Assembly: GCA_020310875.1 (NCBI GenBank)
Contig: CM035423.1
Span: forward strand, 129,425,638-129,489,637
Length of the DNA stretch: 64,000 nt
Source of the DNA: Ceratopteris richardii
Taxonomy: Eukaryota > Streptophyta > Polypodiopsida > Polypodiales > Pteridaceae
Direction of reading: 5' to 3'
Shown here: one piece after another, positions 55,480 through 64,000 of the stretch
How the letters are laid out: every line of letters begins with the position of its first letter
Position numbering within the stretch: the first letter of the stretch is position 1
The notes under the pieces: model-generated
Told to the model about the DNA's origin: nothing
The model's database searches: none
What the model saw: only the letters and a program-made list of their open reading frames with translations
Position numbers and translations under genes: made by a program

Positions 55480-57129
55480 TTGCTACTTCAATAGTCAATG
55501 GAATGGGTGGCGTGATGAGGATCACCCACTTTCCAATCTCCGTGGAGGCGTTCACATCAAGATGACCAGCCCTCAACACTCAGAAGATTGCACAAGGTAT
55601 AGGAAAAAGCTACTACTCCCAAGAAGGAAGAAGCAATCATGACAATTTGCAATTATCGTTTATGCATATGTAGAAAAATATAAATCATGTATACCTGAGT
55701 TATAGTGTCATATCTTCATGTCAGATTCACAAATGTCGAGAGGATGGGAATGCTCAAATGGTGGATCAAGTCAACTGCCAAGTTCAATGGCTCATAGAGG
55801 GTGCTTTTTTAGCAACTCAAGTAATAGAAAATAACTTCAAGACAATGATAATTTTGCAAAGAAAATCATTTAGGAAAACCCATTCATCGTGCTTGGTCAA
55901 ATGTTTTCTTAATCATGGATCATGAAACTTGCAATATATATGGTGCCATTTTAACAATGGTCAGCAATAAAATCCTAATCATATGTTATGATTTTATAAT
56001 ATAATATTATCATCTTTGAATCATTAGCTTCTTCACATCAAATCTTACGTGTTTTCATCTTCTAACATAAGCAATCAAACAAGCATATGTAATCATTACA
56101 CCAAGATTAATGGTCGATTGAAATACATTTAAAAACTTGAACTAAAATATGTGTTTCATATTTCCAAGACCTTTGCGTCGCCACTTTTGTTCTAACCAAT
56201 AACATAGTTCAGTCCGTGAAGTAAGTTGAAAAAAAGCTATCTTGCAGCCCATTTTCATCTTTTATAGTTCTTAATATCTAACTTTAGAGATGCAATCTCG
56301 TAAAAAAAAAACACCTTTGGCTATGTTTAGCGATATGAAGAAATGGAACACGATCGCTATTTTTGATCTTCTAATCTTCATAGCTCAAAAGCTGATTTGG
56401 TTTGTACTAAACTTGCAAAAGATTCGGGTTCTGACTACTTATCATAAATTTGTACTTATCATAAACTACTTATCATAGAATCATGATGAACATGTGTCAC
56501 CTACGCTCTTCACAACAGCTAGGAGAGGCATGTTTGAAACCTTATATGATATATATCAACTTTTATGGTGAATTTAACAGGTTCATTAGCTTCACCTCAT
56601 CTTCACCTCATCTAAATCCAGTTAACATGGTGAGCGCATGTGTATCAAATCCCATCACTTATTCTTTTCTAATCATGAGCTAGACTCTCGACAATAGTGC
56701 GAAACACTTCTTATCATAGTGATCATAATAGAAGCCTTTATTTGTTGTATCCGTCTTGGCCTTATACCTATTTGTACTTTTAGCGAGCTCATCATCCACT
56801 TCGGAAATTGGAAGTCTCCAAAATTCCAAGAATTAAAATCTTCCCATTCAGATGAAGATATTGGAGGAAACATGTTATCCACCAATGCATGAATGCTTGT
56901 ATAGGTCTTTGCATGAACATGACTATTTACTATGACTTCTCCTTTTGGATTTTTAAGGAATAATTTCCCCAAAGGGATCCCAACTTTCAGGTAGCTATTA
57001 CATTCTGAGAGGTACATTGACGCGGTTCGATAGTAGACTGCAATCCCATTCTTCTCATCCAAGGTACATGTAAATGAGTCCTTTATCACTAATTGTATTT
57101 CCAAGTGGGGAGAGTAAATCTCTCTGACA
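55480..57129 (-). repeat. Gypsy-2 5' LTR (left edge uncertain)
   Basis: The right end (GAGAGTAAATCTCTCTGACA) matches the 3' LTR end. From 56574 on it aligns with 42507-42883 plus 49124-49292. The left half has no partner because the 3' LTR is truncated, so the inner edge is only bracketed between the gag leader and about 55.5 kb. It lacks LTR-N1 and so shows the empty insertion site near 56963. Confidence 0.75.
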
Positions 57130-57678
57130 CCGATCTTACAACCGCTACAAGTGTGGGCATAAGTAAGCTATGACATGAGAGATTTGGGTAGTGTTAAGCC
57201 ACTGAGGAAGCATTAATTTTGTAACTAAATGTATTTTGGTATTTTTCAGTGAAAAATCATGACCGAACAATTGGACTGGTTGAATCTTTATAACATAATA
57301 GAACCTAGCCTTTCGGTACAGGGAGCAGAAGATAGGTATCAGACATGCCGGACTATCAAGGGCATGGTGCAGTGGAGTGATTTTTTTAATTATATCTACT
57401 TATCTAACTAACTATCCATATTTTTATCACTTGTCTACACATACGATTGATTTATCTATCCATACACTTACTGATGTATCTATGTATATGTGTACTTAAA
57501 ATGTATTTGAGTATCTACCATTTTATTTATGAATCATATTTGTTTTTAAAGCTTTACTATCAATTTTGATAGTATGATAGTCTATTTTTTATTTTTGCAC
57601 AGATGGTAGGTAAAATAAATAAGCATGAGTAAAAGTTTTTGGAAGATTTTGTGTGCTCTTACATGTATGGAATGAGAG
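57130..57678. other. Flank of Gypsy-2, no gene seen
   Basis: About 550 bases, AT-rich, with no recognisable domain, PBS or repeat. Confidence 0.5.
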
Positions 57679-58251
57679 ATGTTTGGACAGATCATCAAAG
57701 TAGTAGAGTCATCAACATTGGATACCACCACAATGCATGAATTCATTGACAAAATCAAATTTATTGATTTACATTATCAATCAATGAAGAGAGGAAAGCG
57801 ATTGAGACTGGACATGACAGAACAGGGAGAGAGACCATCGGTAGATCCAAATACAAGAGATACACATGTGAATATGGGAGATCAAACATCGAATAATCTT
57901 TGTTTGCTCCCATATTCATCTATTCATTTTGAACATGCAGCTCTTGTGGGGGAAGGACAATATTGAATGATCCATAAGGTCAGAATAACCCACGTGAGAT
58001 TCATCAACAAAGTATTTGTTGCCAAATTATTTATGATTTAGATACTCCTATTACAACTCTTGAAATATATAGATTTAAATAGTTATCCCATAGATAGAAA
58101 TGGGATTTACAAGTTCAAATATGCTTTAGAACTAGCTTCTGATAGAGATGTATCAAAAAGAGTAGACACACATGAACTACTTAGATTATTCTTGAATCTA
58201 ACTTGGTATGGTTTAAAGATATCCGTGACAAATGGATTAAGACCATATTGA
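57679..58251 (+). other. Two short unrecognised ORFs
   Basis: A 95-codon frame (57679-57966) with SSTLDTTTMHEFIDKIKF and a basic KRGKRLRL stretch, and a 63-codon frame (58060-58251) with YKFKYALELASDRDVSKRV. Neither matches a family that I know. They are separated by about 90 bases with stops. They may be remnants of one decayed host or element gene, or chance ORFs. There is no signal peptide or membrane segment. Confidence 0.25.
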
Positions 58252-58269
58252 AAACGATCTGTATTTAAT

Positions 58270-58870
58270 TGAAACTATGTGGATTAAATGATATAGATTC
58301 ATTTGCATTAAGTGGAGTAAATGTTGTGGATTCATCTAAATTATGTGGATCATATCAAGTGGTATCATTTGAGTTAAGTGGATTAAATGAGGTGGTATCA
58401 TCTAAATAATAAGGATTAAATGAAGTGCTGTCTTTTGAATTATGTGGATGAAATGAAGTGGATTCATTTGTCATATGTGGATTAAATGATGTGGTATCAT
58501 TTGAGTTAAGTGGATTAAATGAGGTGGTATCATCTGACTAATGTGAATTAAATGAAGTGCTATCTTTTGAATTATGTGGATTAAAGAAGTGGTATCGTTT
58601 GAGTTTAGTGGATTAAGTAAAGTGGTATCATTTGAGTTAAGTGGATTAAGTAAAGTGGTATCATTTGAGTGGATTTATGTAAATTATGTGAATTAAATGA
58701 AGTGGATTCATTTGAACTATGTGGATTAAATGAAGTGGTGTCATTTTCATAAAGTAGATCAAATGAAGTGGTATCATTTGAATTATGTGGATTAAATGAA
58801 GTGGTATCATTTGAACTATGTGGATTACATGAAGTGGTATGTGGATTCATTTGAGTTATGTGGATTCTTC
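58270..58870. repeat. 33-bp minisatellite
   Basis: Repeats of GTGGATTAAATGAAGTGGTA with TCATTTGAATTAT, period 33 bases, about 18 diverged copies, some deleted to shorter forms (58605-58670). On the minus strand the 11-codon unit reads like NPHSSNDTTSF and remains open for 81 codons at 58605-58850; the plus strand has regular stops. Coding origin is possible but unproven. Confidence 0.88.
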
Positions 58871-59219
58871 TAAGGTAAAATTAGTGTTTTTGTTTTGCAA
58901 ACATGGCGAGAATGTCAGATGTGAGTGACGACCTTGAGCATGCTGAATCTCAAAGGATTTTGTCTGAGCAGAATGCTCAATTTGCGTAATTCGGATTAGC
59001 ATTTTTATTCCACCAAGATTTAGAGCCAGAGGGATTAGAAGGAGAACCATTATCAATGAAAGAAGTAAAAAGCTATGTCAAAATCATTTTGTTCATGATG
59101 TTCTCTTTCGGGTTACAGGAAGGGCAAAAGAAACAGCACCTTTAAAGCTTTTTGACTTACAACATAAATGATGAGCAGAAAGTCTACTTCCATGCTTTGT
59201 GCAAGTTGAGAGATCACAT

Positions 59220-59490
59220 ATTCTACAATAACCAAATGCTTGCTTAACGAATCTCGTCCTAAGATAAGTTACTCTTCCATGTCCCATTCATCAATTAATA
59301 AAAATTCTTCTAGAGAGACTAACCATTTCACATTTGAGAAGATTGTTGTTTCTCCCAACCATGGTAGGTCTTTTCCATTAATGTCGACTACACATAACTC
59401 TATTTGGTGGAGGGATTTTTGCATAGGCCATGCTAACTCAATCTTCATTACACTTTTAGATGCATTAGAATCTATGTAGGTCATCATTTT
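59220..59490 (-). pseudogene. Gypsy-type retropepsin remnant
   Basis: The minus-strand frame begins MMTYIDSNASKSVMKIELAW: IDSNAS sits where the catalytic DSGAS or DTGAS of retropepsins is expected, with Gly changed to Asn. Further on are IELCVVDINGKDLPW, FLLIDEWDMEE, then a stop and LILGRDSLSKHLVIVE, matching the LILGRPFL motif of plant gypsy proteases. Sequence on the same strand at 59500-59990 reads in pieces like a gag-protease linker (THIKDKDLQEVDFALV, HAKKLEKRGHITLFI), but this is weak. No matching RT is found to the left, where the minisatellite lies, so it is an isolated fragment. Confidence 0.65.
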
Positions 59491-60049
59491 TATTAAAAAT
59501 TCTAGTACTCACATGTCATATAGCCATGGATTTTGATCTGTTTTCCTTCATCTATGACTCTCATGGTAGAAACTTGTATAAAAGGGGGTTGATGGGCTGG
59601 GGTCAGAAAGACCTTGGATTAGTCATTTATGATAAATGATCCTTTGGGTAGCTTCTCCTTGAATTTTTTCTCTTATTATTTCCTCTATGGTCTTTCTATT
59701 TCTAGCAATTTCAAGTCTTAAGGTCTTTATATGCCACTTGACACGACATCCACTAATGTAATTGGGGACAAGATTTCACTTGTCATAGTTCCTAATTGGT
59801 CCACGCCTCTTGTGGAGATTTTGTTAATGAAAAGTGTTATATGTCCTCTCTTTTCAAGCTTTTTGGCATGTTGTTTTAGTGTTTACACCAAAGCAAAATC
59901 AACTTCTTGTAAATCTTTATCCTTAATGTGTGTGTCATAATAAATTTTTTGCTTGGATTTAGTAGGATAAATGCTGGTTACAACTTTGAGTCATGGCTCT
60001 TGTTATTATTCTTATCTTCTGTCTCTATTGATAATTGAAGGAAAAAACC

Positions 60050-61690
60050 TTGATCAAGATTCAAACTCCCAGGGAAAAGTTGGTTTTGAGTTGGTATTCT
60101 AGTTTGATAGAGGAAGAGGATGAGGTAGAGGCTTCAGAAGTGCAAAAGGAAATAGTAACTAGGACCAAGGTCAACAACAAATTAATGCAAGAGATATAGG
60201 ACAATTTCAAGGCTAGGGGAGCAAAAGAGGCCATGGAAATTTCCAAAGAAATGATTCAAGTAATGATAATAAGGGATGTTAGAATTGTGGTAAACATGGC
60301 TAGTTTGAATGTGATTGTAGGTGGAATAATCAAAACAATAGAAAGCAACAAAACAAGTATGCATCCACAAGTGCAGATGATTCACAGAAGTTGTTCATGG
60401 TCCAACATCACATGATGAATATTTTTTTTTTTTAATCTTTCAAAATCACATGTTAGTATCTGGTATGTTTATTATGGTGCTTCAAATCACATGACCAACC
60501 ATGCACAATGGTTTATTAATTTGAAAAAATTTCTAGTTCCTAGATTTTTTGAAACAAGTGATGATAGATCACGTTCTACAAGCATAAAGGAAACATAGCA
60601 CTATCCATGGAGGATGGGAAGGTAAAACATCTTGTTGATGTACTACATGTTCTCAATATAAGAAAGGAACTAGTTTCTGGTGGACAAATGGTTGACCAAC
60701 GATTACAAGTGAGGTTCAATGCTGCTAATTTATATATAGAAGAGTACAAATAGAATGGAAGATTGGTCACCAAAGGGAACAAAGTTGGTAGGATGTTCAC
60801 CTTGAATGTGGAAATTCTTAAAATGAATGTAGTCATGTTTGCAAAAGGCACAGGTGTTATTGTTGACATAGAGATTTGGCACAAGAAAATCAGATATGCA
60901 AGTTTGTAGAGGTTAAAGTTGATGCAATTAAAGGAGCTTTTCAATGGACTACCAAATTTCAAGGTTGCACAAGTACAAGAAGGTATGTGAAGCATGCCAA
61001 TTTGGTGAATTACGCATCATTTCCACATGACAAGCATGTTAGTGAGAATGTGCTAGAAATAGTACATACAAATGTTTGGGGTCTTGCAAAGACCAATCTC
61101 TATGGGAAGTTTTAGGTTTATGTCACTTTCATCAATGACCATACATGAAAAGTATGGGTATACTTCATGAAGCAGATGAGTGAGGTGTTTATTCACATGA
61201 AGAATTTCAAGGCTATGGTGGAAAAGAGACAAGACAAGAAAGTATGTTCAGAAACTAAGATGTAATGGAGGAGGTGAATACATATGAAACACATTAAGTG
61301 GTTTTCTAAAAAATCATGGAATTCAAAGGCATTTTTCATGCAGGTAAATACCACAACAAAAAGGCATTGCTGAATGCAAAAATAGACATATTACAAAAAT
61401 AGCAAGAGCCTTGATGGCTAAGAAAAATAGGCCTCATTGTTATTGGGCAAAAGCTGTGTGCACTCCAGTATACATCATGAGTAAAACTCCAATCGTTGCT
61501 ATACATCAAGTTACACGTGAAGAGAAGTGTATGGGTAAAAACCCAAACTTATCACATATGAAAGTATTCAACTATATTGCATATGTACATGCTCTAGATG
61601 ATTTGATGATGAAACTTGATCCGAAAGTAGAAAAAATTATCTTCATTGGGTATTCCCTTGAGAATTTGATCATAAATCCTCAAAATAATA
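60050..61690 (+). pseudogene. Copia-4 gag-protease-integrase remnant
   Basis: A heavily broken plus-strand copia element. A zinc knuckle of form CxxCGKHGxFECDC lies at about 60280-60315, with stops at two positions. The protease motif reads WYVYYGASNHMTNHAQWF (60462-60515): the DSG triad is changed to YYG, so the catalytic Asp is lost. Integrase follows: EIVHTNVWGLAKTNLYGKF (first Asp changed to Asn), YVTFINDHT and KVWVYFMKQMSEVFIHMKNF. The frame 61411-61752 has MAKKNRPHCYWAKAV, VYIMSKTPIVAIHQVT, LSHMKVFNYIAYVHALDDLM, KLDPKVEKIIFIGYSLE. Homology ends at about 61680; RT and RNase H are absent. Confidence 0.88.
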
Positions 61691-61769
61691 CTTCCTCAAG
61701 ATCTAGGCGTCCTTCTTCCATGAAAGACTTGAGGCAACCACAATTTTCATAAGAAGGAAAATATAGGAA

Positions 61770-61990
61770 TAATGATGCATTCTTGGCCTTTCTAGAGAAA
61801 TGGAAAGACTTGCATCAACTTAAAAATACTCTTGAATCCTAGCAAGTCTTAGAAACTAGCTTCTCCCTTGGGCCAAAATCCTACAAGTGGTGGACGAGCT
61901 TGAAGTAATATCAGAGGATTCTTGAGACTTGGAATCGGTTTGAAGAACTCTTTAAAAAAGGTGTTCTTACCAAAGAATGAGGAAGAATGT
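61770..61990 (+). pseudogene. Possible gypsy gag fragment
   Basis: The plus strand reads FLAFLEKWKDLHQLKNTLES, then GPKSYKWWTSLK and ETWNRFEELFKKGVLTKE. The A-x-x-WW-x-x-L followed by TWxxFxxxFxxxF pattern is that of retrotransposon gag. One or two stops interrupt it. It is short and lacks partners, so this is tentative. Confidence 0.4.
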
Positions 61991-62508
61991 AATTCCTTGG
62001 AAGATCACTCTCAAAAAGATAAATCAAAACAGATAGGTAGGAGTTGAGCCATGAGTAAAAAACTTGCTATTTCAGTTTATACACCTATCCAAAGTTTTGA
62101 ACAATTCTCTGGCCACATCAGCAATTAACTTAATTTCTTTTGGGGAACTCTTACTAACTTAGTAAGCTAACAATCAAGAGTTATTTCATCAAAATTTATG
62201 GACCATATAAAGATAAAGATGTTTAGTAAGTTGTAGCAGCACCCTGATTTTCATGGGCTATAACAATACTCAGACCCATGAACTGAAAAATGTTGATATC
62301 TTGAGATTCCAAGATCCAATGCTTACAACATTTTGTATGCATATACTAGACAGTGTGATTCTAAAGCTTTGAATCATGGAAAATGATGAACCACACACTG
62401 AGAACCAGCTCTGAGAAGATGACTGATCTGATGGAGTGCTGACAGAGAAGTAGAATGTGAAGAGATATAGGTGACTTCAAATGAACATAGCTCATGATTG
62501 CAAAAGTC
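61991..62508. other. Non-coding stretch related to 26800-27200
   Basis: Shared short blocks in the same order (AAAACTTGCTATTT, ACACCTAYYYAAAG, a CAGCACCCTGAT/AAGCATCCTGAT block, then GAGAAMCAG) link it to the non-coding part of the tandem units. It probably derives from the same kind of element end. No gene is seen. Confidence 0.45.
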
Positions 62509-62955
62509 AATTGAAATTAAAATTTGGGAGTATATAGTAGACGTAAGGAGAAAGCTTTACCAATTTAAATCATTGAAAATGATGCAGCAAGCGTAGAGAA
62601 ATCATCTCTACAATCTGACTAAGAAAACTGAGAGATATGGTAGTGAACAGTACACTTGCAAAATCATGAAGTTATGGACACAAATGATCATGAAAATGAA
62701 TGTATATTGATTGTAAAGTACAATAGACTTCAATTGGAATGAAAATTTGTGAGTATATAGTAGACGTAAGGAGAAAGCTTTACCAACTTAAATAATTGAA
62801 AATGATGCACCAAGCGTAGAGAAATCATCTCTACAATCTAACTAAGAAAACTGAGAGATATGGCAGTGAACAGTACACTTGCAAAATCATGAAGTTATGG
62901 TCACAAATGATCATGAAAATGAATGTCTATTGATTGTAAAGTATAATGGACTTAC
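62509..62955. repeat. 223-bp tandem duplication
   Basis: GAGTATATAGTAGACGTAAG occurs at 62528 and 62751, and the whole interval is repeated with about ten differences. Two copies only. Confidence 0.93.
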
Positions 62956-63718
62956 TAGTACATATGTGTGCCTTTAAACCACACTCTAATATGGCATGAA
63001 GCCCTTCTCATGAGGTACTGAAACCACAACTAGAAGGTCATGTATATATAGTCATGTTTGGAGCCTAATTTTGAATTTGGATCTCTCCTAACATCACTCT
63101 CTAATATTTTAGTGATTGATCCTCCTACTCAAACAATCACAAATTTGTGGCTTTTCTCCTTCCTACTCATCAAGTGGGCTCAACCACTTAGATTCCTTTA
63201 CTTTTACATCAAGTAAGTACTCAAAAATTACAAGAGGGAGTTCACAAGTGAACTTTACAAGGAGTTGATATTTCCTTGAAATGTCTTAGCCTTTTGATGA
63301 CTCAAGCCATCACTTGGACTTGCCATGGACTTGTTCCAACATTGACATGAACAAGTCCAATCCTTTGGGGATCATGAAAATGTGGGGGGTGGATGATTGT
63401 GATATGATCTATGTTATTCCATTTGGGGGTTGTGTACCTAAGCTCACAATGTTTGAGGGACGCAATGAAGGAGACTATACCTCAATAATCAACAAGTGCA
63501 TATAGAGGAGGATTTGATACACTTGTTACATTATCAATCCAAGGACTTGAAAAAAATCAAGTGTATGAAGACATGCGCTCTTGTGATATCTAATGAAGTG
63601 AAAGTTCAAGCAATGCCTGCAAATTAGGGGAATCCACCTCTTGTAGCACCGCTCTTGATTAAAACTTATATCACAATGCTTATTGCAATAGCAAGCACAA
63701 ATCAAGCCATATCTCTGA
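62956..63718. other. No clear gene
   Basis: ORFs at 63314-63505 (plus) and 63526-63795 (minus) show no known domain; the second runs through the PBS-like site and is unlikely to be a gene. The sequence is possibly leader of the element primed at 63719. Confidence 0.4.
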
Positions 63719-63730
63719 GCTCTGATACCC
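63719..63730 (-). promoter_or_regulatory. Primer-binding-site-like sequence of a further minus-strand LTR element
   Basis: The minus strand reads GGGTATCAGAGC, one base off TGGTATCAGAGC, followed by TCAGAG. If real, the 5' LTR lies to the right (63731 onwards) and continues beyond the window. Confidence 0.55.
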
Positions 63731-63974
63731 GAAATGATCAATAGTGCATTTTTTTGAAGATCTTGATGAGACGCATCCAATGGTGGTTTTCTCAACTCAA
63801 TCTGACAGTGTGTTTAAAGTTATGGGCAAAATCTAGAATGTTGGGAAACACCAACTCTCATTCCAACACTCAAAATGCCACAAACACACACATTACAATG
63901 GCAAAAAGAGAATGAGAAAGAATAGCTAACACCTATTGGGGATGTAAGGATCATGTGACCTTACCCCTATACTC

Positions 63975-64000
63975 ATATATATATATATATATATATATAT
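63975..64000. repeat. (AT)n microsatellite at window end
   Basis: An AT run of at least 24 bases that continues past the edge. Confidence 0.95.

Larger units (their letters stand above)
42507..57129 (-). mobile_element. Gypsy-2, decayed Ty3/gypsy element carrying LTR-N1
   Basis: Minus-strand relative of Gypsy-1 with gag, RT, RNase H and integrase in the same order. The 3' LTR is a fragment (42507-42883 and 49124-49292) split by LTR-N1; the 5' LTR (about 55480-57129) is complete at its right end. The LTR pieces match from TTAACAGG..ATTAGCTTCACC to the end near GAGAGTAAATCTCT. Protease has been deleted. More stops than Gypsy-1 indicate greater age. Confidence 0.88.

Overview
The window looks like repeat-dense nuclear DNA from a land plant with a large genome. 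It is AT-rich and long-intergenic, and it is almost entirely decayed Ty1/copia and Ty3/gypsy retrotransposons, L1-like LINE fragments and microsatellites. Primer-binding sites of the plant initiator-tRNA type (TGGTATCAGAGC) are present. The Gypsy integrase and RT wording reminds me of families I associate with seed-free plants (ferns, mosses), but that is recall, not a search. I see no rRNA, tRNA, CRISPR or bacterial-type gene. Labels used below: Copia-1 to Copia-5, Gypsy-1, Gypsy-2, LINE-a, LINE-b, LINE-c, LTR-N1.

Region 1 (1-19.7 kb) is a nest. Copia-1 lies on the minus strand. Its 3' half is at 1155-2758 and its 5' half at 14733 to about 19700. It was split by Gypsy-1 (2759-14732, minus), which keeps both 2.1 kb LTRs. 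LINE-a (16888-17633, plus) and LINE-b (18201-18834, minus, with a perfect 16 bp target duplication) also landed in Copia-1, and LINE-c (1 to about 1030) abuts its 3' end. At 19.72-20.14 kb lies the only host-like gene start: a TATA box and the first exon-like segment of a secreted Pro/Gly-rich protein that runs into a CATA microsatellite.

Region 2 (20.3-36 kb) is a direct tandem array of a composite unit of about 3.9 kb: copy A, copy B, partial copy C. Each unit carries a plus-strand copia RT remnant (Copia-3) and a convergent minus-strand copia RNase H remnant (Copia-5). Copy A was later hit by Copia-2 (21580-26287, minus). Copy B preserves the empty site but has its own insert and a fresh 1.1 kb internal tandem duplication.

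Region 3 (36-42.5 kb) holds a long imperfect inverted repeat, a short repetitive ORF, extensive CATA and (AT)n tracts with a minisatellite, and a mosaic patch built from pieces seen elsewhere in the window.

Region 4 (42.5-57.1 kb) is Gypsy-2 (minus, relative of Gypsy-1, protease deleted). Its 3' LTR is split by LTR-N1 (42884-49123, plus). LTR-N1 is a structurally complete LTR element (TG..CA LTRs, PBS, PPT, perfect 5 bp TSD) whose 3.1 kb interior has no recognisable protein. It is the best candidate here for an undescribed element.

Region 5 (57.1-64 kb) has unrecognised short ORFs, a 33 bp minisatellite, a minus-strand retropepsin remnant, Copia-4 (plus, zinc knuckle to integrase), a 223 bp tandem duplication, and a minus-strand PBS suggesting another LTR element that begins beyond the right edge. 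None of the retroelement ORFs is intact. The genes do not form a pathway; the window's content is a history of insertion, deletion and local duplication.
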